64,000 nt of DNA from Candidatus Bilophila faecipullorum (GTDB taxonomy: Bacteria; Desulfobacterota; Desulfovibrionia; Desulfovibrionales; Desulfovibrionaceae): positions 1 to 64,000 of the forward strand of contig CALVEZ010000013.1 of assembly GCA_944326695.1 (NCBI GenBank), in the 5' to 3' direction. The position numbers and the translations under genes are program-made. Positions 1 to 8,105 of this stretch are shown piece after piece (position 1 is the first letter of the stretch; every line of letters starts with the position of its first letter). The notes below the pieces were generated by a model that saw only the letters and a list, made by a program, of their open reading frames with translations, was not told the origin of the DNA and searched no databases.

Positions 1-15
1 TCTCTTTTAATTCTG

Positions 16-21
16 TATAAT
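16..21 (+). promoter_or_regulatory. -10 hexamer of the porin promoter
   Basis: A perfect TATAAT stands 18 nt before the ATG at 39 that opens the signal peptide of the porin. The -35 element would fall before base 1, so it cannot be checked. Confidence 0.4.
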
Positions 22-52
22 TCTATAGAGAAAATATAATGAAATATAAGAG

Positions 53-122
<70 letters not shown>

Positions 123-133
123 TCCTTGCGGCA

Positions 134-1534
134 ATGCTTACCGTTGCCCCTATAGCCTCAGCAACGGAATATAAGATTGCCGGTGTCTGGCAACACCGTC
201 CCTTTTCATGGGCGGATCGCAACCTTGCCAAAGGAAATCACGACGACAATATGCGGGCAAGCACTCGACTGCGTACGTGGATCGAGATCATTGCATCCGA
301 ATCCCTTAAGGGGGTCGTCTATTTCCAGGTAGGCCATCAGAACTGGGGATACCAGAGTCAGGGGGCGGCCCTTGGAACGGATGGCAAGTTCATCGGTATC
401 CTCGAAAGCTACGTTGACTGGGCCATTCCCGATACTGAGGCCAGAATGCGCGTAGGGCTGCAGGGTTTCGCTCTGCCGAGTTTCACCACCATCGGCAACG
501 CCATTTCCACTGATTCTACCTATGCGGGTGGCGTCGTATTTTCCACACCGTTTACTGAGAATATAGGTTCCAACCTGTTCTGGTTCCGTCTCGAAAATGA
601 CAATGCCCTCACCTACGATTCCGAAACGAAGAAGACTTTTAACCCGCATGATGCCATGGATTTCGTGGGGATGACTTTGCCCATTACATTCGATGGAGTC
701 CGGGTAACACCGTGGGGGATGTATGGTTTCGTCGGGCGGGATAGTTTTCAGGGAACAGACTTCAACTTATCCATTGCCCAGCAGGGTATGATGCCCCTTG
801 GAGCAACTTCCTCCATCATAAGTGCCAGCGACAAGGCGCATGGAAGCGCGTGGTATGGCGGCATTGCCGCACAGCTCTCTGCTTTTGAGCCCTTCAATTT
901 TGCTCTTGATGCCGCATATGGATCCGTAGATGTAGGAACGTCCGAACTCAACGGTCGTCACTTCGACGTCAAGCGGTCAGGCTGGTATGCCGTCTTTCTT
1001 GCTGAGTACAAGATGGATTTCGGCACGCCGGGGATACTTCTTTGGTATACGTCCGGTGATGATGCCAATCCCTATAACGGTTCTGAGCGTCTGCCTTCCA
1101 TTTTTCCCGACATGTATCCCACATCTTATGGCTTTGACGGCACTAACTACGGCGGTGCTGCCTTGACGCTTGGTTATGGCATCAGCGGTACATGGGCGGC
1201 CATGGCACGGATCAATAATATTTCTTTCTATGAGGATCTGTCGCATGTGCTGCGCTTGGTCTATTATCAAGGCACAAACAACACACAGATGGTGCGGGAT
1301 AAATTCATTACCAACCCACAGGATACTATCGGCAGCATGACATATATGACTACTGCGGATAAGGCTGTTGAGTTCAACTTTGATTCCACCTATAAGATTT
1401 ATGACAATCTGACCATGCACGTTGAACTCGGTTATATCCGTATGGATCAGGATAAGGAACTTTGGCGTAGTGTTGGGTATGAAGCCAACAAAAATAACTT
1501 CAAGTATACACTTTCATTCCAGTATATGTTTTGA
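134..1534 (+). CDS. Outer-membrane homotrimeric porin (phase-variable, OFF in this assembly)
   Basis: The protein resembles the Desulfovibrio-type outer-membrane homotrimeric porins. It has a mature start Thr-Glu-Tyr-Lys-Ile-Ala-Gly after an APIASA signal cleavage site, many alternating-hydrophobicity strands, and ends in Phe-Gln-Tyr-Met-Phe, the terminal aromatic BAM signal. Its role would be diffusion of small solutes across the outer membrane. The Met at 134 lies inside the signal peptide and has no ribosome-binding site. The natural start is ATG 39, which is out of frame because of the (TC)32 tract at 55-118. With 31 or 34 units the product would carry a complete signal peptide of about 41 residues or slightly more. 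The family is clear; the OFF state assumes the tract was assembled correctly. Confidence 0.85.
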   Translation: MLTVAPIASATEYKIAGVWQHRPFSWADRNLAKGNHDDNMRASTRLRTWIEIIASESLKGVVYFQVGHQNWGYQSQGAALGTDGKFIGILESYVDWAIPDTEARMRVGLQGFALPSFTTIGNAISTDSTYAGGVVFSTPFTENIGSNLFWFRLENDNALTYDSETKKTFNPHDAMDFVGMTLPITFDGVRVTPWGMYGFVGRDSFQGTDFNLSIAQQGMMPLGATSSIISASDKAHGSAWYGGIAAQLSAFEPFNFALDAAYGSVDVGTSELNGRHFDVKRSGWYAVFLAEYKMDFGTPGILLWYTSGDDANPYNGSERLPSIFPDMYPTSYGFDGTNYGGAALTLGYGISGTWAAMARINNISFYEDLSHVLRLVYYQGTNNTQMVRDKFITNPQDTIGSMTYMTTADKAVEFNFDSTYKIYDNLTMHVELGYIRMDQDKELWRSVGYEANKNNFKYTLSFQYMF

Positions 1535-1628
1535 CGCATGCTAAAAAAGGAGTTCATATACGATAAAAGAACACCAGCCTGCTTGTGATGTTTCATGACA
1601 GGGATACGGATAAAAAATGCCGTATCAG

Positions 1629-1700
1629 TCGAGGGAATGAACTAATATTCCCTCGACAAATGAAAGAGCCGGAAAGGAAAAACTTCCGGCTCTATTTTTA
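1629..1700 (+). terminator. Tandem hairpins downstream of the porin; the second is an intrinsic terminator
   Basis: An 11-bp stem (GTCGAGGGAAT at 1629-1639 with its complement at 1647-1657) is followed by a 10-bp stem AGAGCCGGAA at 1665-1674 with 1684-1693, then ATTTTTA. Confidence 0.75.
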
Positions 1701-1759
1701 TATTTGCCTATCCATACAGGAAGAATCGTTAACTATCTAAGTTTCCTATGCAAGTATTT

Positions 1760-1915
1760 TTACCAGCCACAGCCGCCACACCCACCACATCCGCCATGCC
1801 TGCCGCCGTAATGGTGTTGTATTTCTATATTATGGGCAGTAAAAGCCGCTGTTGCACTTGTGGGGATGAGAATACCACATACTAATAATAACAAACAAAT
1901 AAGAGAAGCTTTCAT
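1760..1915 (-). CDS. Small secreted Gly/Cys-rich peptide (51 aa)
   Basis: A start ATG at 1915 follows a strong AAGGAG ribosome-binding site. Residues 1-24 are a typical Sec signal peptide (Lys-Ala-Ser, then a Leu-rich core, then ATAA). The remaining 27 residues hold a His-His-Tyr motif and end in a GGCGGCGGCGW tail, so the mature peptide has three regularly spaced Cys and several His and could bind metal or form disulfides in the periplasm. No family is recognised. It faces away from the porin and is separated from it by the porin terminator. Confidence 0.6.
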   Translation of the reverse strand: MKASLICLLLLVCGILIPTSATAAFTAHNIEIQHHYGGRHGGCGGCGGCGW

Positions 1916-2005
1916 AATAACTCCTTACTGCTGTTCTTGTTCCCTTTTCATTGTAGGTTCAGTTAACCCTCCAGACAAGAGAAATCGCATTCTTGAACAT
2001 ACCGT

Positions 2006-2896
2006 TTAGAGGCATGTCCCGGAAAATACGGCGCAGGCTTTTTCACTGGCCTCTCTACTTTCCGCGGTGGTGACGGAGAGGTAGGCCAGGAGCCGAGCGA
2101 GATGTTGAGAACGCTGTTCTTTGTCCCCACCTTTCCGCCAGCCGCCACAGCCCAGCCGGTAATGGTATTCCGGATGGCGCAGCAGCCCGCCGAACGCCAT
2201 CCCTGCCGCTTCGACGGGGGCCTTGCCGAAGATCATGACGTTGCTGACTTCACTTGAAGGGCTATAGAGCGGCAGGAAAACGTCGCAGTTCTCCGGGGCA
2301 CTGCCGGAACCGGGACTTACTTCAAAAGGGAGCGGCAGAAGGTAGGAACATTCGGCGAGTGTTTGCAGGATATAGGCGCTGATGTCCGCTTCCCTGTTGA
2401 GTAAGGCGAAGACCAGTGCGGTAAGCAGGTTATTCAGGGTGTTCCATGTACCGATATTTTCCCGCAGCAGGCGGCTGGGGTGGGCGATGCAGCTGCGTGC
2501 TGCAGGCGTAACGGGCAGATCGGCAATAGGGAACACCTTATCTTCCCTGCCGAGCACGGCAGGGATCGCCAATGCCCTGCGGACGGAACCGTTGAGCGCC
2601 TCGAGACATGCCGTACGAGCTTCGGCATCCTGAAGATTATTGAGCCACAGAACGAGATAGTAGTTCAGCGGTACGCTGCACCACTTACCCTTGCCGCGTT
2701 TCACCCAATCCTCCAGCCAGGCATGTACAGGAGCCATGAAATTGTTTCCCGCAGCGAGCAGACTGTCTTTTATACCGGTCATGACGCTGAGGCTGTATGC
2801 CTGGAACATGCGCAGTTCACCCGGTTCATAAAGATGAAAGAGGCTGTGCGTCGTGATTCTTTCAAGATCAGCTTCCGTTTTGGCCACGCTTCTCAT
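2006..2896 (-). CDS. Hypothetical protein (296 aa)
   Basis: The ORF starts at ATG 2896 behind an AGAGGAG ribosome-binding site. The sequence is mostly helical, with clusters of Leu and aromatic residues (for example LNYYLVLWLNNLQD near residue 78) and no signal peptide or clear membrane segment. It contains GCGGWRKGGD near the C-terminus. I do not recognise its family. It is transcribed toward the small peptide at 1760-1915 but is separated by about 90 bp. It could be an accessory gene of the element. Confidence 0.6.
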   Translation of the reverse strand: MRSVAKTEADLERITTHSLFHLYEPGELRMFQAYSLSVMTGIKDSLLAAGNNFMAPVHAWLEDWVKRGKGKWCSVPLNYYLVLWLNNLQDAEARTACLEALNGSVRRALAIPAVLGREDKVFPIADLPVTPAARSCIAHPSRLLRENIGTWNTLNNLLTALVFALLNREADISAYILQTLAECSYLLPLPFEVSPGSGSAPENCDVFLPLYSPSSEVSNVMIFGKAPVEAAGMAFGGLLRHPEYHYRLGCGGWRKGGDKEQRSQHLARLLAYLSVTTAESREASEKACAVFSGTCL

Positions 2897-3789
2897 AAGG
2901 ACTCCTCTGATGTTCGGTATCGGAGTTCAAGAAGTGCGTCGAACGACGAAAACGTTCAATGTGAAGGGGAGGCTGGAAAGGCATCAGCGGATAGTTGAGC
3001 GTACTTATGCTGTTTGTTGCCCTGGTGGGCCGGCAAACCAGATGCAGCCGAAGATTTTGGACTCTCTTATGGAGGGGGATGTGAGCGTAGAAACGAACGT
3101 AACGAGAGGCTTGTCTATGCCTGGGATACGGGTCCGTGACACGGGAAAAATCATCGTGCGAGTGAATTTTAAGGCAAAAAATTATAATGGGACAAAAAGG
3201 AAGATCGATGATCTGTACCAATTCCGTCAGAAAAGAGGAGTCACGCAAACCAGGGGCGTCTTCACGGCGGCGACGAACGAGGCGGAAAAAGGATAGTTTC
3301 AAAGAACCGGGGATTCAAGGGGCAGGACTGTGAAATGTGCGGATACAGGGGGGGGCGCCACATCCCTTTATCGCATCAACCGCTGCTAGGGCGGAGCATG
3401 TACGCCAGTAGCGTCTTCACGGCGGCACCTGTATCCAGCCTTATTTTTCATAGGCGATTAGGGAAAAAAAGCAAGAAATGGCTGACTACTGGCGAACACC
3501 TGCGCTTTGACGCCACCAACAGCCGTCTGTGCTTCGGCGGACGCTTCGCTTATACTGTGAACAAATACCTTAAACGGAAAACACGTTATGCAAAAAGGCA
3601 TCCCGGTTCCTGCCGCCAACAGAAATCGGAGCTGGCACGGCGTGGTAAGTGCCCCCGTATACGGCTCCAAGACGGTTTTACTTTTTAGACCTCGGCTCAT
3701 CGCAGTGGGCCGAGGTCATGTATATCTTGTCTCCTCTTGACAAGAAAAAGTATAAAAACGGAATCGAGTGCTGTCATGTATTCGGAATC
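2897..3789. other. Gene-poor gap of about 0.9 kb
   Basis: No frame here has a good ribosome-binding site or a protein-like composition. A 16-bp direct repeat (GCGTCTTCACGGCGGC) is present at 3256-3271 and 3411-3426. A hairpin with a GACCTCGGC stem spans about 3688-3717 but lacks a downstream T-run, so it is not a convincing terminator. The gap ends at the promoter motif at 3790. Confidence 0.5.
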
Positions 3790-3818
3790 TGAACCAGCGA
3801 CGGGCAGACTCCAATATT
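3790..3818 (+). promoter_or_regulatory. Phage-type bipartite promoter, copy 1
   Basis: TGAAC at 3790-3794, a 17-nt spacer, and CAATATT at 3812-3818, 52 nt before the start codon at 3864. The same pair of boxes with a 17-18 nt spacer recurs six more times before late transcription units. Confidence 0.6.
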
Positions 3819-3863
3819 CTCCGAGGGCGGATGATTTGAAAGTCCGATCAAGCGGAGGTTCAT

Positions 3864-4244
3864 ATGATGATCGTTGAAGGTCGGGTGTATCCGGACAATT
3901 TGGTTGCTCTGCCTGGGAGCGAACTGAACAAGACGGCTGCGTTTTCTTCTTTGCAGCGTATCGGAGGCGGGGCGTTGCGGCGGAAAATGTCTGTATACGG
4001 GGCCCGTTTCCGTTCTGCGGCCGAGGCCGGAGCTCAGAGGGCAGGGCGGATGGCACGTGAAAACCGTGGGTATCTTGCCGGAAGCTTTGGTGTGAGTGGA
4101 GCCGGAGCTCTGGGTTATGCAGGCTCCCCCGAGGCCGACGTTTTTGAGCGAATTGTTCCTTGGCTGCGCAAGGGCAGGCGTATTGATGAGATGCTGACAG
4201 GTTCTCCCGTGGACGAAGAGTCCGGGAACGAAAGGGTGAAGTGA
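3864..4244 (+). CDS. Hypothetical phage protein (126 aa) preceding the RNA polymerase gene
   Basis: The start at ATG 3864 (or 3867) follows GGAGG. The middle is basic and Gly/Ala-rich, containing GAGALGYAG, and the C-terminus is acidic. It shares the KTAAF style of several virion proteins further right. One base separates its stop from the start of the beta'-like gene, so the two are co-transcribed, probably from the motif at 3790. No family is recognised. Confidence 0.65.
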   Translation: MMIVEGRVYPDNLVALPGSELNKTAAFSSLQRIGGGALRRKMSVYGARFRSAAEAGAQRAGRMARENRGYLAGSFGVSGAGALGYAGSPEADVFERIVPWLRKGRRIDEMLTGSPVDEESGNERVK

Positions 4245-4245
4245 G

Positions 4246-6126
4246 ATGCCCAAGACCTTTGCCCAGTATCTTGTGGACAAGTGTCTGCCAGCCGGAATGG
4301 GGATTGTGCGGCAGGTGGACGATGTGTATCTGGCTCAGCTGCTTTCCGATGTGGCGACCCGATACCCTGACCGCTATGATGAGGTCGTCAGCTCTCTGAA
4401 ACGTCTTGGGGACAGGCTATCTACCTACGAGCCGCTGACCATCGGGCTTGACGAGCTATCCGTTCCCAACAGAGACAAGCGCGACGCCATCATCAGGGCG
4501 CATCAGAATGAGTTGCAAGAGGATATCAAGGCCGGGCGGGATCCGATTCCCGGACTTGAACGTCTGCAGCATGAACTTGCGACCAATGATCTCGACGGGC
4601 GAACGGATGACGCCTCACAGATGGTACGTTCCGGTCTGAAATCCGGCGTGACGCAGCTCATGAAGATTCGTACATCGCCGGGCGTCGTTGCCGATCACAA
4701 TGGAAACATTGTGCCGGAAATATGGCCGAAAAGCTATGCCGAGGGCGTGGATCCACTGCACTTCTGGCTCGGCGCCACGGAGAGCCGCCGGAACATAGCC
4801 ATGGGGCAGGTGGCCACCGCCGCGCCCGGAGAGATGAGCAAAGTCATCTCCGCAGTGTTGGCTCCGGCTGTTGTCTCACGCGAAGACTGCGGCACGGAGC
4901 GGGGCATCCTGCTTGGCGTACGGGATGAGGACATCATAGACCGCTATCTCGCACGGACTGAGGGAAAATTCAAGGTCGGCACACTGGTGACGGCCGACGT
5001 GCAGCAGGAGATGCTCAGGAGCGGCATGGATCGGGTACTTGTCCGCAGCCCGGAAACCTGCATGGCGCCGGGGGGCTCGGTTTGCCAAAAATGTATGGGG
5101 CTGCGTCCCGGTACGGGAAAGCCTTACCGGATAGGCGACAATGCGGGACTCATCACAGCGGGGTCGCTGGGCGAACCCCTGACCCAGATGTCACTCGCCG
5201 CGAAGCACAGCACGACCATGGCCACCAGTGAGAAGAAGCTCATGGGCGAAAAGGGCTTCCGGCAGATTGTGGAATCACCGTCCAACTATCCGCACCGGAA
5301 GGTATTGTGTGAAGTCATGGGCGAGGTACAGTATGTGCGCCCGGCACCACAGGGCGGCAAACTCATTACCATCCGCCAGACCCAGCCCGTGCCCGATCGC
5401 TATATTGAACTGGCGCGGCCGACGCCGGATCGGAAGGGGTACTGGGATTACCATGTACCCCAGAATCTTGAGGTGCTGAAGCATATAAAACCCGGCATGA
5501 AAGTGTACCCGGGCATGGAGCTCAGCTCCGGTGTGGACAACCTGCGGGATATCGCCCGTCTGCGCAATCTTGGTTATCTGCGTTCAAGTGCGACACAGGC
5601 CATGTACGATGTCTACAGGAATACGGGCAATAAGCTCGACCGTCGCCATTTTGAGCTGCTGGCCCGCAATGCTCATCCGTATGTGCGGGTCTTGAAGGCT
5701 CCGGCCAGTTTCCCATACTCTCCAGGGGAGAGCATTGCGTACAGCGAACTTGAGAAGGCGGTGTCTTCCATGCCGAAAACGGAGGTTTCCCTTGACTCCG
5801 CCATAGGAGCCATTTTGGCCGAAGGTGTTCTGAACATGACCGTTGGAACGGAAATCGACGCTCCCACACAGGCCTATCTGAAACAGGGCGGCATAAAAAA
5901 GGTGAAAACGGTACAGGGGCTGGAAATTGCTGCGGATGAGCTGCCGCTTACCAGAGTGCCGCAGCAGAGCGAAGACTGGATTGCCGGGCTCAATACCAGG
6001 TATCTCCGTCAGCAGATCGGAGAAGCTGCCATGTACGGCAAGAAGAGCGACATCCACGGGTACAATCCGATTCCCGCTTACGCATATGGCGTGGAACTGG
6101 GAAATTCCGGGGAAGGGAAATATTAG
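4246..6126 (+). CDS. RNA polymerase beta' subunit, C-terminal half only (626 aa)
   Basis: This aligns collinearly with bacterial RpoC from about residue 600 onward. MRGLMA-like IRTSPGVVADHNGNIV precedes the F-helix/bridge-helix region (FWLGATESRRNIAMGQ). EDCGTERG contains zinc Cys215, and Cys272-x7-Cys280-x2-Cys283 complete the second RpoC zinc site. The trigger loop starts at GEP 309-311 and keeps His321 (E. coli His936), while the equivalent of Arg933 is Ala. The catalytic NADFDGD loop and the clamp are absent and there is no room for them upstream in this frame. It therefore looks like one chain of a split multisubunit phage polymerase whose partners lie left of the window. The alternative, a relic that modifies host polymerase, cannot be excluded. 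Confidence 0.85.
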   Translation: MPKTFAQYLVDKCLPAGMGIVRQVDDVYLAQLLSDVATRYPDRYDEVVSSLKRLGDRLSTYEPLTIGLDELSVPNRDKRDAIIRAHQNELQEDIKAGRDPIPGLERLQHELATNDLDGRTDDASQMVRSGLKSGVTQLMKIRTSPGVVADHNGNIVPEIWPKSYAEGVDPLHFWLGATESRRNIAMGQVATAAPGEMSKVISAVLAPAVVSREDCGTERGILLGVRDEDIIDRYLARTEGKFKVGTLVTADVQQEMLRSGMDRVLVRSPETCMAPGGSVCQKCMGLRPGTGKPYRIGDNAGLITAGSLGEPLTQMSLAAKHSTTMATSEKKLMGEKGFRQIVESPSNYPHRKVLCEVMGEVQYVRPAPQGGKLITIRQTQPVPDRYIELARPTPDRKGYWDYHVPQNLEVLKHIKPGMKVYPGMELSSGVDNLRDIARLRNLGYLRSSATQAMYDVYRNTGNKLDRRHFELLARNAHPYVRVLKAPASFPYSPGESIAYSELEKAVSSMPKTEVSLDSAIGAILAEGVLNMTVGTEIDAPTQAYLKQGGIKKVKTVQGLEIAADELPLTRVPQQSEDWIAGLNTRYLRQQIGEAAMYGKKSDIHGYNPIPAYAYGVELGNSGEGKY

Positions 6127-6247
6127 GCCCCGCCGGAATGTCAGTTTTTTTATGTTGCTGAACATAGTTCACAAACTTGTCTGCCTGCCTGTGGGTTTGA
6201 TATAGAACATGAGTGCCGCATCTTACTCGAGACATTGGAGTCGTTCC

Positions 6248-6832
6248 GTGCCGTTTCTTGAACTTCTTGCTTTGGCTGTGGCTCTTGCCATGGATGCCCT
6301 TGCCGTGTCTGTTGCGACGGGCATCACCCTGGGAAAGCCCAGTTTGGTTCAGCTGTTGCGTATGCCTCTGGCCTTTGGTCTGTTTCAGGCTGTTATGCCG
6401 GTAACAGGGTGGCTGCTTGGTCTTAGCGTCCGACATCTTATTGAGCGATGGGATCACTGGATTGCCTTTGCCCTGCTGGCTTTCGTTAGTTTGAATATGT
6501 TGCGTGAAGCCTTTTGGGGTAAAGAAGAAAACGTTGAAGCAAAGGATCCTACATCGGGTCTGACGTTGCTTCTTCTTGCCGTGGCGACCAGCATTGATGC
6601 CATGGCCGTGGGGCTTTCCTTCTCCCTTCTTCATCTGCCTATAATATTTCCAGCAATGATTATTGGGATAGTGTGTACACTGATCAGTGCTGGAGGCATG
6701 GCAGCGGGAGCGCGTCTAGGGCGGATTGGCTGTGTACGGTGCTGGGCCGGAGTTGCGGGAGGTGTGGCCTTACTCGGTATTGGACTCAGTATTCTGTATG
6801 AACATGGAGTGTTTGATGCTGCGGGCAGTTGA
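6248..6832 (+). CDS. mntP: Manganese efflux pump MntP
   Basis: A 194-residue inner-membrane protein with six predicted membrane segments. It has the duplicated MntP signature: AMDALAVSVATG near the N-terminus and SIDAMAVG in the second half, where the acidic residues line the Mn2+ path. GTG 6248 is chosen because TTGGAG lies 8 nt upstream and the protein then starts with the usual hydrophobic segment; ATG 6209 is an alternative without a ribosome-binding site. The length matches the family (about 185-195). It sits about 120 bp after the beta'-like gene, with no phage-type promoter motif, and begins an accessory metal cassette. Export of excess Mn2+ is the known family role. Confidence 0.88.
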   Translation: MPFLELLALAVALAMDALAVSVATGITLGKPSLVQLLRMPLAFGLFQAVMPVTGWLLGLSVRHLIERWDHWIAFALLAFVSLNMLREAFWGKEENVEAKDPTSGLTLLLLAVATSIDAMAVGLSFSLLHLPIIFPAMIIGIVCTLISAGGMAAGARLGRIGCVRCWAGVAGGVALLGIGLSILYEHGVFDAAGS

Positions 6833-6852
6833 ACGTACGAGGAGCATGAGCT

Positions 6853-6890
6853 AAAAAAAGGTTCTCCATTCCTTTGCAGAAGGGAGAACC
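6853..6890 (-). terminator. Intrinsic terminator of the zinc-ribbon gene
   Basis: An 8-bp stem (GGTTCTCC/GGAGAACC), read on the minus strand, followed by seven T residues (A-run at 6853-6859). It lies between the convergent mntP and 6907-7188. Confidence 0.75.
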
Positions 6891-6906
6891 GTTGGACGGA
6901 CAGAAT

Positions 6907-7188
6907 TCAAATGAAACTGCTGTCCGGGCATGAAAGAAGCCTGATGTCTGCTTTGCGGGATAGCGGGTGAAACATCCTGAGTTCTTCGTCGGAAAAGTTG
7001 ACGGCAAATGCTTCCAGATCATCCATAATTCCCGTGGAAAAACCTGAAAAGGCGGAGTCCCAGCGCATTCCGCATCGTTTGCATACCCTATGGGCGAGGA
7101 GTGTGTTGGAATCATCGAATCCCGCCAGTCCTGTATGACGACTTCCACACTGCGGGCAACTAGTGCAGTTCTCATATTCTTTACACAT
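6907..7188 (-). CDS. Small zinc-ribbon protein (93 aa)
   Basis: A start ATG at 7188 follows AAGGAAATAAGCTT. Two Cys pairs, CPQCG at about residue 11 and CKRCG at about residue 37, flank a 22-residue linker and form a rubredoxin-like or zinc-ribbon knuckle. The C-terminal half is acidic and helical. No specific family is recognised. It runs opposite to mntP and is closed by its own terminator. It may be a small nucleic-acid or metal-sensing protein of the accessory cassette. Confidence 0.65.
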   Translation of the reverse strand: MCKEYENCTSCPQCGSRHTGLAGFDDSNTLLAHRVCKRCGMRWDSAFSGFSTGIMDDLEAFAVNFSDEELRMFHPLSRKADIRLLSCPDSSFI

Positions 7189-7211
7189 AAGCTTATTTCC
7201 TTATTTCAGGT

Positions 7212-7255
7212 AAACGGAAGGCCCTTCCATCAGAAAATGGAAGGGCCTTCCGTTT
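7212..7255 (-). terminator. 19-bp perfect hairpin between two minus-strand genes
   Basis: AAACGGAAGGCCCTTCCAT (7212-7230) pairs perfectly with 7237-7255 around a 6-nt loop. It follows the 48-aa gene at 7340-7486 on the minus strand. T-runs are short on both sides, so it may work as a bidirectional terminator or an RNA-stabilising hairpin. Confidence 0.55.
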
Positions 7256-7339
7256 GTTTCAGGATAGTTATCTGATTTCAGTAGGCCACCATTCGCATCT
7301 CATAGAAACAGGGAAGTATTGTTGCACGACATACTCCTT

Positions 7340-7486
7340 TTAGTTTTCTCCGTTGGGACTATCGGAACCGCTGTCAAGCATTCCTGCTTTGGCTGCGCCG
7401 CAGACTGCGGAAGCCGCAGCCGCCGCGCCGACGACGAGACCGAGAAGGAAGGAACCGAGACTGAATTGTGCCTTGTTTTCCGACAT
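7340..7486 (-). CDS. Small single-span membrane protein (48 aa)
   Basis: A start ATG at 7486 with an AAAAGGAGT ribosome-binding site. Residues 8-33 form one hydrophobic Gly/Ala-rich segment (GSFLLGLVVGAAAAASAVCG) with GxxxG-type spacing, followed by a short polar tail. This resembles YtxH-like small membrane proteins, but the similarity is compositional only. It is divergent from the DUF134 gene. Confidence 0.5.
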   Translation of the reverse strand: MSENKAQFSLGSFLLGLVVGAAAAASAVCGAAKAGMLDSGSDSPNGEN

Positions 7487-7642
7487 GGGGGACTCCTTTT
7501 ATAGAAATTGTTTTACGGACTAAGTTTCCCTTTCATATTCTTATACCAAATTTGGAGGCCGGAATTTGGCACACTGAACCGTACAGGATCGCGGAGCATG
7601 AAAGCTGGCCATCTTGACAGGTAATGGTGAGCATTTTATATA

Positions 7643-7656
7643 TGAAATATATTTCA
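7643..7656. promoter_or_regulatory. Palindromic operator-like site, copy 1
   Basis: TGAAATATATTTCA is a perfect 14-bp palindrome, 17 nt before the start of the DUF134 gene. An identical copy at 8757-8770 precedes the Cys/His-rich peptide gene, again 16 nt before the start codon. A plausible ligand is the DUF134 protein itself. Confidence 0.55.
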
Positions 7657-7673
7657 AAATAATTGGAGCAGAA

Positions 7674-8105
7674 ATGCGACCACAAAAGACTCGTCTGATT
7701 GCTCACCAGCCCGCATGGCGGCGTTATTTTCCGGAAGGGTGTTTGGATGCGGCGGAAATGGCGTTGAGCCTCGACATGTTGGAGGCACTGCGTTTGGTGG
7801 ATGCCGAAGGCATGTCGCAGGAGGCTGCGGCGAACTGCATGGGAATATCCACACCGACGCTTTGCCGTTTGTTGGGCGAGGCCCGGCGGCGTGTTGCCAT
7901 CGCATTACGTGACGGGTGGATTCTGTATTGCGAAGGCGGCAATGTGCAGATGCGTTCTCAGCACGGTCAGGAGCGTCATGGCGGGCCGCATGGACATGGC
8001 CTTCAAAGTGTACGGCATGGTGAGAGCTGCGGCGGACAGAGGCGCAGGGCAGGCCGTTCGATTCTCAATGGCGGAGGCGGAACGCCCGAGGAGGATATGG
8101 CATGA
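7674..8105 (+). CDS. DUF134 (UPF0251) family helix-turn-helix protein
   Basis: The N-terminal 80 residues match the DUF134 family: MRPQKTR start, an FPEG motif, and a sigma-region-4-like helix-turn-helix (MSQEAAANCMGISTPTLCRL). The C-terminus is His/Gly-rich (RHGGPHGHG) and could bind metal. The start at ATG 7674 is supported by TTGGAG; upstream in-frame codons lack a site. It overlaps the next gene by 4 bp. In many anaerobes DUF134 genes accompany NifX-like and metal-binding peptides, so a metal-linked regulatory role is inferred. The palindrome at 7643 may be its own operator. Confidence 0.75.
   Translation: MRPQKTRLIAHQPAWRRYFPEGCLDAAEMALSLDMLEALRLVDAEGMSQEAAANCMGISTPTLCRLLGEARRRVAIALRDGWILYCEGGNVQMRSQHGQERHGGPHGHGLQSVRHGESCGGQRRRAGRSILNGGGGTPEEDMA

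Noticed and set aside
3688..3717. Hairpin GACCTCGGC/GCCGAGGTC as terminator
   Set aside because: No T-run follows on either strand, so it was only mentioned in the gap entry.
3588..3740. 50-codon plus-strand frame starting MQKGIPVPAANRNRS
   Set aside because: No ribosome-binding site and no recognisable sequence; it overlaps the GACCTCGGC hairpin.
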